The notes under the pieces were generated by a model. The model was not told the DNA's origin. It saw only the letters and a list, made by a program, of their open reading frames with translations, and searched no databases. A program made the translations under genes and the position numbers. A stretch of DNA of 7,274 nt from Oscillospiraceae bacterium (GTDB taxonomy: Bacteria; Bacillota; Clostridia; Oscillospirales; Ruminococcaceae). Of this stretch, positions 1-4,518 are shown piece after piece. The stretch is taken from NCBI GenBank assembly GCA_900768105.1, contig CAAGBQ010000044.1:1-7274 (forward strand), in the 5' to 3' direction. The number at the start of each line of letters is the position of its first letter. The stretch's first letter is position 1.

Positions 1-12
1 AGGACTTGACCT
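1..12 (+). rRNA. rrl: 23S rRNA, last bases of the 3' end (partial)
   Basis: The window opens with AGGACTTGACC. This matches the conserved 3' terminus of bacterial 23S rRNA, where ACTTGACC pairs with the GGTCAAGT that begins 23S rRNA in Firmicutes (helix 1). The 5' partner lies outside the window, so the call rests on recognising this end and on the tRNA and 5S genes that follow. The exact mature end could be one to three bases further on. Confidence 0.7.
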
Positions 13-89
13 TTTGCTTCCTCGCTCTTCAAATTGTTCTTTCTGCGTCTTCTTCAGTTTTCAGGGTTTTACCCTTGTAAAAATTGTAT
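13..89 (+). other. 23S 3' processing spacer (distal strand of the rRNA processing stalk)
   Basis: This pyrimidine-rich spacer, including CTTCTTCAGTTTTCAGGG, has as its reverse complement a sequence of the kind CCCTGAAAACTGAAGAAG. That is typical of the region just before 23S in Clostridia and Bacilli. It is therefore probably the 3' half of the long stem that loops out 23S rRNA for RNase III type cleavage. A short hairpin AGGGT-TTT-ACCCT lies at 63-75. The upstream strand is not in the window, so the pairing is inferred. Confidence 0.5.
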
Positions 90-165
<76 letters not shown>

Positions 166-169
166 ATAT

Positions 170-245
170 GGCCCGATGGTCAAGTGGCCTAAGACTTCGG
201 CCTCTCACGCCGACAACGGGGGTTCGAATCCCCCTCGGGTCACCA
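170..245 (+). tRNA. tRNA-Glu (anticodon CUC)
   Basis: This 76-nt cloverleaf has encoded CCA. The acceptor stem GGCCCGA pairs with TCGGGTC with one G-U pair. The anticodon stem TCGGC/GCCGA encloses the loop CTCTCAC, giving anticodon CTC for GAG glutamate codons. The T arm is GGGGG-TTCGAAT-CCCCC. The gene starts 4 nt after the CCA of tRNA-Lys and ends only 3 nt before the 5S helix, so all three are clearly parts of one precursor. The anticodon loop has C at position 38. Confidence 0.95.
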
Positions 246-248
246 TTA

Positions 249-364
<116 letters not shown>

Positions 365-366
365 AC

Positions 367-397
367 AAAAAAGGACGATTTATATCGTCCTTTTTTT
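367..397 (+). terminator. rRNA operon terminator
   Basis: The stem GGACGAT (373-379) pairs with ATCGTCC (384-390) around the loop TTAT. It is preceded by six A and followed by seven T, which lengthen the stem and give the U-tract. It starts 2 nt after the 5S gene. The A-tract on the other side makes it potentially active in both directions. Confidence 0.93.
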
Positions 398-419
398 GTG
401 CCTATTTTTAAAGAAGAGC

Positions 420-443
420 AAAAAATGGGCACAAGTTTGTGCC
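420..443 (-). terminator. Possible reverse-strand intrinsic terminator
   Basis: The perfect inverted repeat GGCACAA/TTGTGCC (428-434 and 437-443) would, on the reverse strand, be followed by CA and six T (420-425). This is the form of a small intrinsic terminator facing the rRNA operon. There is no convincing reverse-strand gene to its right for it to serve, so it may be a remnant, a barrier against antisense transcription into the rRNA operon, or chance. Confidence 0.35.
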
Positions 444-501
444 GTGAGCACGAGCATTGCCGAAGCAGTGCTCGTGCTCACGGTGGCAGTGCTCGTGCTC
501 A
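440..501. repeat. GTGCTC-based hairpin with a second direct copy of one arm
   Basis: Bases 442-460 pair with 465-483 to form a 19-bp stem (15 perfect pairs, one T-G wobble, then three more pairs) capped by CGAA, with two wobble pairs possible below. The right arm contains GTGCTC twice in tandem. The 16-nt segment GCAGTGCTCGTGCTCA at 465-480 is repeated exactly at 486-501, a 21-nt period. The left arm can thus pair with either copy, giving two mutually exclusive hairpins. Function is unknown; no U-tract follows on the forward strand. Confidence 0.8.
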
Positions 502-654
502 AAAAGTGCGAATAATACTTAATTAAAAATTCTTCTCCTTCTGTATTTGCATCTTTGCGGCCGTTGCACTGCCGTCATTGGCAAAAACGGAACTAAAATA
601 TTCCCAAATGGAATAAAAATCAGAAAATTAACAAATTGTTCACGATATAAACTA

Positions 655-688
655 TTTAAAAACCCGCCGTTCACAGATATAATATAAT
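655..688 (+). promoter_or_regulatory. Candidate promoter for the sigma factor operon
   Basis: A TATAAT box is at 678-683, with a second overlapping TATAAT at 683-688. For the first box a weak -35 match, TTTAAA, lies at 655-660 with 17-bp spacing. This would start transcription near 690, leaving a leader of about 100 nt. The -35 match is poor, so the real promoter may be elsewhere, for example one read by the ECF sigma itself. Confidence 0.4.
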
Positions 689-692
689 TAAC

Positions 693-714
693 GCAAAATT
701 GTTTTGCTTTTTTT
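693..714 (+). terminator. Weak hairpin with T-tract in the sigma gene leader
   Basis: GCAAAA (693-698) pairs with TTTTGC (702-707) around TTG and is followed by seven T (708-714). The stem is short and AT-rich, so termination would be inefficient. It lies right where transcription from the candidate TATAAT boxes would begin, so it could only act on transcripts started further upstream. Confidence 0.25.
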
Positions 715-725
715 GAAAAAATTTC

Positions 726-756
726 GCTGCGGCGTGCAACAAAACGACGCCGGAGC
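726..756 (+). promoter_or_regulatory. Leader hairpin upstream of the sigma gene
   Basis: The segment GCTGCGGCGT (726-735) pairs with ACGCCGGAGC (747-756), with one G-G mismatch, around an 11-nt A-rich loop. It ends 39 nt before the chosen ATG and would lie in the 5' leader of the sigma mRNA. No U-tract follows, so it is not a terminator. It does not match a riboswitch that I recognise. Confidence 0.3.
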
Positions 757-783
757 TGCACTAATATTACGGTAGCCATGATT

Positions 784-788
784 GGTGG
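784..788 (+). promoter_or_regulatory. Ribosome binding site deciding the sigma gene start
   Basis: GGTGG, a one-base variant of GGAGG, lies 7 nt before ATG at 796. The alternative in-frame ATG at 778 has no purine-rich site before it, so 796 is the preferred start. The N-terminus beginning MKVDTELV also fits the usual start of ECF sigma factors. Confidence 0.55.
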
Positions 789-795
789 TGTGGTT

Positions 796-1338
796 ATGAA
801 AGTTGATACCGAACTTGTCACAAAAGCTTCTTCCGGCGATAAGAATGCTTTTGGCGAGCTTTATGGTCTTTGCTATAAAGATTTGTATAAATTTGCCCTT
901 TATACCCTCGGAAATGCCGATGACGCCGCGGATGTTGTTTCGGATACCTTTGTCGATATCTGGCGGGGATTGCCGAAGCTTCGGGAGCCGGAGGCTTTTT
1001 CTTCATGGGCGTTTCGTATTTTGAGCATACACTGCAAGCACGAAATCGGCGCGCTTATGAAAAAGCGCAGCACATTTAATATTGACGACCTTATCGAAAC
1101 GCCGTCGGATGAATCCGGAAATGTTGAAGAGGATATTTCCGAATCCGCGGCGCTTGCCGGTGCAATGGCAAAGCTGGAGCCGGAGGAAAGAATGGTTGTT
1201 GTGCTTTCTGTTTTGCACGGGTATACAAACAGAGAAATAGCGGATATGATGGGCAAGCCACAGGGTACGATAAGCTCGAAGCTTCATCGTACATACGCCA
1301 AATTAAGAGAAATGTTGGGAGGTGAGAGCAATGCCTGA
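796..1338 (+). CDS. ECF-type RNA polymerase sigma factor (sigma-70 family)
   Basis: This 180-residue protein has the length and two-domain plan of an extracytoplasmic function sigma factor, which directs RNA polymerase to a small regulon in response to an envelope or external signal. Region 2 spans about residues 20-90: AFGELYGLCYKDLYKFA, then DAADVVSDTFVDIWR, with the aromatic/basic stretch around FSSWAFRI that takes part in -10 recognition and melting. An acidic linker (about 95-118) leads to region 4 (about 120-175). There LEPEERMVVVLS and the helix-turn-helix YTNREIADMMGKPQGTISS contact the -35 element. Start 796 is chosen on its GGTGG site; ATG at 778 would add six residues. The stop overlaps the start of the next gene by 8 nt, the usual coupling with a cognate anti-sigma factor. 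The exact ECF subgroup cannot be assigned by eye. Confidence 0.93.
   Translation: MKVDTELVTKASSGDKNAFGELYGLCYKDLYKFALYTLGNADDAADVVSDTFVDIWRGLPKLREPEAFSSWAFRILSIHCKHEIGALMKKRSTFNIDDLIETPSDESGNVEEDISESAALAGAMAKLEPEERMVVVLSVLHGYTNREIADMMGKPQGTISSKLHRTYAKLREMLGGESNA
1317..1326 (+). promoter_or_regulatory. Strong ribosome binding site inside the sigma gene
   Basis: GGGAGGTGAG ends 4 nt before ATG 1331, with the GGAGG core 8 nt before it. It lies within the last codons of the sigma gene and fixes the start of the downstream gene at 1331 rather than at the GTG at 1322, which overlaps the site itself. Confidence 0.75.
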
Positions 1339-2185
1339 AGGCGGTCGAACAAGCTATGAGCACGAAATTGGAGAAAAGCTGAAAAAGCTTGACGCACAGA
1401 TTAAAGTGCCGGAAATTCCCGATGCTCAAGCGATTTTTGAACGGGCAGAGAAAAAGAAAAGCAATGTATTTTCCATTCGCGCTGTGCGTTATGCAGCTGC
1501 TGCGGCAGTGATTCTCATCTGTGTGAGCATACCGGCTGTAAGCGGCCTTATGTCAAAAAACAATGTGAGCATGGATAGGACGATGTTCGCAGCAAACGGA
1601 GCGGCACCGGAAGCGGTGGAGGGATACGAAGCGGAAAGCGCACCGTGTATCAGCGGAGTTTATTCCTCCGCACCTCCGCGGCAGGAAGGCGGAGAGAACG
1701 AAAACTGCGATTCCGGAGAGGCGAGTATTTCCGTTGCGGAAGCACTGGAGGAATATTTCTCCGGCGAAGCAAAGAAAAATTCCGAGGATGAACGCGCGGA
1801 AGAAAACACCGCAAAATCCTTTACCGATAACCTGAACAAAAAACGGCAGGCGGATGTTGAGATAAACGACGATTCCGTTTCGGTAATGCTTTATGATACT
1901 TCCGGTCAAAGTGAAATTTTAACGGCGCTTTGGGTGGAGGGCGCTTTTGAAAGCACCGGAACAAACGGCGATTATTATGTAATAACCGTTAAAAAAGCAG
2001 TTACCCGCGAGGAGTTCAAAAGCGGCTATTATATGCCGATGATTGGCAGTCCGGAAGGCGGAACAAGTTATCTTTCGGAAGAAGATGTGCTTGTTTCCGA
2101 CACGGTTAAGGAAGCCGTATTTACCATTTCAATTTCGATAAATATTGAAAACGGCGAGTATGAAATTTATGCGACCCTTGTTTGA
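1331..2185 (+). CDS. Probable membrane-bound anti-sigma factor
   Basis: I do not recognise a named family for this 284-residue protein; the role is inferred from position and topology. Residues 1-51 are hydrophilic and basic near the membrane (cytoplasmic, with helix-forming EIGEKLKKL and the segment VPEIPDAQAIFERAEKKK). Residues about 52-73 form one membrane segment (YAAAAAVILICVSIPAVSGL). Residues 74-284 would be outside the cell, with an acidic low-complexity stretch (about 90-170) and a beta-rich end (about 175-284). This is the layout of anti-sigma factors that hold the sigma factor by the N-terminal part and sense by the outer part. It lacks the HxxxCxxC zinc motif of ZAS-type anti-sigma factors; its cysteines are C64 in the membrane and C106 and C126 outside. 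It overlaps the sigma gene by 8 nt, implying translational coupling and balanced synthesis. Confidence 0.7.
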   Translation: MPEGGRTSYEHEIGEKLKKLDAQIKVPEIPDAQAIFERAEKKKSNVFSIRAVRYAAAAAVILICVSIPAVSGLMSKNNVSMDRTMFAANGAAPEAVEGYEAESAPCISGVYSSAPPRQEGGENENCDSGEASISVAEALEEYFSGEAKKNSEDERAEENTAKSFTDNLNKKRQADVEINDDSVSVMLYDTSGQSEILTALWVEGAFESTGTNGDYYVITVKKAVTREEFKSGYYMPMIGSPEGGTSYLSEEDVLVSDTVKEAVFTISISINIENGEYEIYATLV

Positions 2186-2190
2186 TGAAG

Positions 2191-2218
2191 AATGCCGCCT
2201 ATTTCGGCGGCATTTTTT
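2191..2218 (+). terminator. Intrinsic terminator after the anti-sigma gene
   Basis: AATGCCGCC (2191-2199) pairs with GGCGGCATT (2206-2214) around TATTTC, and the T run extends to 2218. It starts 5 nt after the stop codon. It separates the sigma pair from the lipoprotein genes unless readthrough occurs. Confidence 0.9.
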
Positions 2219-2249
2219 GTAATATAAATGTGATGATTTTGTGTGGCAA

Positions 2250-2256
2250 AGGTGGG
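2250..2256 (+). promoter_or_regulatory. Ribosome binding site deciding the first lipoprotein start
   Basis: AGGTGGG lies 9 nt before ATG 2266. The reading frame is open upstream to 2182, but that extension runs through the terminator hairpin, has no binding site, and would put 28 residues ahead of a canonical lipoprotein signal peptide. A TATAAT at 2260-2265 touches the ATG and cannot serve this start. Confidence 0.65.
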
Positions 2257-2265
2257 CTTTATAAT

Positions 2266-4473
2266 ATGACAAAAAAGATTTTGGCGCTGTTTTTGGCAAT
2301 GGCAATGCTGCTTTGCGGCTGTGCGCCGCATGGGCAGGAGGAAAGCTCCGTTCCGGAAAGCAGCGCCGCAGAGAGCAGCGCCGCGGAAAGCTCCACGCCG
2401 GAGAGCACGCCGCAGCAGGATGCGGAACAGGAGAGGACTCTGACTCCGGAGCAAAGCAAGCTTTATACCCATCTTGCGGAAAATTTCCCGAAAATAGACG
2501 GTTCCACATCCCTTATCCCGCTGGAGGCGGGCATCCGCGCGGAAATCTTTGGGACGAGCATTGAAAATGCGGAAAAGGATGTTGCCCATACGACAACATG
2601 GGGCGCATTTAAAAATCTGCTTGATAAAAGCGTTGATATGATTTTCTCAACGCCGATTTCCGAGGAACAGCAGAAAATGGCGGACGAGGCGGGAGTAAAG
2701 CTTGAGCAGGTTCCGGTGATAAAGGAAGCCTTTGTTTTTGTGGTGAACGCAAAAAATCCGGTGGAAAGCCTTTCGCAGCAGCAGCTGCGGGACATATATT
2801 CCGGCAAAATCACTAACTGGAGCGAGCTTGGCGGAAACGACGAGCCGATAGTTGCCTATCAGCGCAACTATGATTCCGGAAGCCAGAATTATATGGCGGA
2901 TTTTATGGGAGAAACAAAGCTTATGGATGCGCCTACGGAGCTGCGTCCCGGTAGCATGAGCGGGCTTATGAGCGTTATTGCGCCGAACGACGGAGCCGAA
3001 GGCTCCATCGGCTATTCCGTATATGCCTATGCGGCGGATATGTACGGAATAGGGGATAATATAAAATTCATTGCGGTGGACGGCGTTGCACCCGCAAAGG
3101 AAACAATAATTTCCGGAGAATATCCGCTTTCGAGCTATAACTATGCAATTTTCCGCGCGAAAGAGCCGAAGAACGGTGTCGTGCGCCGCCTTGCGGAGTG
3201 GATGACCTCTTATGATGGGCAGCTTGCTGCCGCAAAGGCGGGCTATGCCACACTTAAAGACATAGGCTTTGACTACGCGGAGATGAAAATTGCAAAATAC
3301 AGTGCAATTGGCGCCGGAACCGAGTATTCCGGAAGTGTGCCGCCCTATGAGTACGAGGTGGATTTCCTGAAAAAGGACAAAAACGGGGATGACTTTTTCA
3401 GGCAGAGCAGCTATGACTTTGACAGGCGGGAGGACGGAAGCTATAATGCCGGATTTATATGCAATGCGGAGCTTCGGCGCGAGGTGGAAAGCTTTTTGAG
3501 CGAAGCCGTCGAAATCGTTTCCGCCGAAGAAGAAAATATGAAAAAATTTGTCGAGGAGTGCAGAAAAAGCGACGAATGGAACGAATATAACCGCCGCAAC
3601 ATTATACCCGGCAGTGTTGTGACGGGCGCCGATGTAAAAAACGGATATCTTTCCGTTTGGGCGACGCTTACTTATTCGGACGACATCCAGGAGGGGTACG
3701 ACAGATATTACAGAACGGAAACTGCGGTTTGGGATATACTTTCCGGAAAACGCCTTGCACCGGAGGAGCTGTTCTATAAGGATGTGGATATTGCAAAGGC
3801 GCTCGGCGATTTTATAAGCGAACGGTCAAGCCGGGAGGAAAATATATTTGTGGGCGATTATGCAAAGAAAAGGGAATTCGGCGGCTTGCCGGAAAAAGGA
3901 TGGCATATAACTGCAGAAGAAATCTATTTCGATAACGATAACCCGTATTTTGTTTACGGTTACAGATTCCCTCTTGGAGATTTGCCGCAGGGAATTATGG
4001 TTACGGAACAGCCGTGCGCAGTTGGCGCAAGGCTCCGCATGATTGAAGAAAACAAGCAATTCAGAATTATAAATATAACAACTTATGGCGTTGAAAGCGA
4101 GGACGGCTTTTGCACCTACGAGTTGCTTTATGAGGACAGCTATCCTGCGGCAGATAAAATAAACAAATTTATTGAAAGCTATGTTAAGGAAAACTTTACG
4201 AAAAGCAGGGCAAAGGAATACTTTGCGGAAAGGGGAGTTGATATAGACAGCGACGATGTATATTTTGACCTTGGCGGAACGGATCTTTATATAATGGATT
4301 TGGGAGGAAAATATATATACTTCAGCGCGGGGCCGCTTGTTGCCGTAAAAAGAGAAAAAATCGACGGCGATTATATTGAAAGCAGGTACGAATATCCTTA
4401 TTCCTGCGGCATATATTTTGACCCGCAGACCGGTGAAGAAATAGATAAAAACAACATTGAGCGGTACGGTTAA
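2266..4473 (+). CDS. Lipoprotein with PstS-like substrate-binding domain and RsiV/DUF3298-like C-terminal region (copy 1)
   Basis: This 735-residue protein is predicted to be surface-anchored. MTKKILALFLAMAMLLCGC is a lipoprotein signal peptide with lipobox L-C-G-C, so Cys19 would be lipidated. A Ser/Glu/Pro linker follows (about 24-55). Residues about 57-339 resemble phosphate-binding PstS proteins: DGSTSLIPL (78-86), IYSGKITNWSELGG (177-190) and RNYDSGSQ (200-207), the last placed like the R-x-D-G-S-G-T anion site of PstS. Residues about 395-585 resemble DUF3298 of RsiV and PdaC: NGYLSVWATL, YRTETAVWDILSGKRLAPEELF and WHITAEEIYFDNDNPYF. Residues about 620-735 look like a second, shorter copy of that module, ending soon after FDPQTGEEID. 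No ABC permease or ATPase gene is nearby, so a sensing or binding role is as likely as transport. A terminator lies upstream and no clear promoter is seen; the next gene, 45 nt away, is a paralogue and probably co-transcribed. The ligand is unknown. Confidence 0.85.
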   Translation: MTKKILALFLAMAMLLCGCAPHGQEESSVPESSAAESSAAESSTPESTPQQDAEQERTLTPEQSKLYTHLAENFPKIDGSTSLIPLEAGIRAEIFGTSIENAEKDVAHTTTWGAFKNLLDKSVDMIFSTPISEEQQKMADEAGVKLEQVPVIKEAFVFVVNAKNPVESLSQQQLRDIYSGKITNWSELGGNDEPIVAYQRNYDSGSQNYMADFMGETKLMDAPTELRPGSMSGLMSVIAPNDGAEGSIGYSVYAYAADMYGIGDNIKFIAVDGVAPAKETIISGEYPLSSYNYAIFRAKEPKNGVVRRLAEWMTSYDGQLAAAKAGYATLKDIGFDYAEMKIAKYSAIGAGTEYSGSVPPYEYEVDFLKKDKNGDDFFRQSSYDFDRREDGSYNAGFICNAELRREVESFLSEAVEIVSAEEENMKKFVEECRKSDEWNEYNRRNIIPGSVVTGADVKNGYLSVWATLTYSDDIQEGYDRYYRTETAVWDILSGKRLAPEELFYKDVDIAKALGDFISERSSREENIFVGDYAKKREFGGLPEKGWHITAEEIYFDNDNPYFVYGYRFPLGDLPQGIMVTEQPCAVGARLRMIEENKQFRIINITTYGVESEDGFCTYELLYEDSYPAADKINKFIESYVKENFTKSRAKEYFAERGVDIDSDDVYFDLGGTDLYIMDLGGKYIYFSAGPLVAVKREKIDGDYIESRYEYPYSCGIYFDPQTGEEIDKNNIERYG

Positions 4474-4503
4474 GCAAGAGAAACTTTAAAATATACCGAT
4501 GAA

Positions 4504-4510
4504 AGGGAGG
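4504..4510 (+). promoter_or_regulatory. Ribosome binding site of the second lipoprotein gene
   Basis: AGGGAGG lies 8 nt before ATG 4519 in a 45-nt gap that holds no terminator and no clear promoter, supporting co-transcription with the preceding gene. This site is a better match to the consensus than that of copy 1. Confidence 0.75.
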
Positions 4511-4518
4511 ACACAAAA

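Larger units (their letters stand above)
398..795. other. Intergenic region, about 400 bp, between the rRNA operon and the sigma gene
   Basis: No convincing gene is seen here. The only reading frame of note is a reverse frame at 519-821 with no family signature. The left part (428-501) is a GC-richer block of inverted and direct repeats, described separately. The middle part (511-720) is AT-rich. The right part (655-795) holds the candidate promoter and leader of the sigma gene. A small inverted repeat TATTCC-CAAAT-GGAATA lies at 599-615 and could be an operator, but nothing confirms it. Confidence 0.6.

Noticed and set aside
440..501. CRISPR-like array in the GTGCTC repeat block
   Set aside because: Only two direct copies with a 5-nt gap, and the rest is an inverted arm; there are no spacers or cas genes.
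778..795. Sigma factor start at ATG 778
   Set aside because: There is no purine-rich site upstream of 778, while ATG 796 has GGTGG at 7 nt. Not excluded entirely.
519..821. A 100-codon reverse frame in the gap before the sigma gene
   Set aside because: It overlaps the sigma start and its probable promoter, has no binding site or recognisable motif, and is rich in AT-derived codons; more likely non-coding.
2182..2265. A longer version of the first lipoprotein starting at 2182
   Set aside because: It would translate through the terminator hairpin and add 28 residues before a standard lipoprotein signal peptide; ATG 2266 has a suitable binding site.
2340..2430. Microsatellite or phase-variable tract in the Ser/Glu/Pro linker of the lipoproteins
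   Set aside because: The repeats are imperfect codon-level repeats of GAAAGCAGC type in frame; length changes would alter linker length but there is no homopolymer or short perfect tract to switch the frame.
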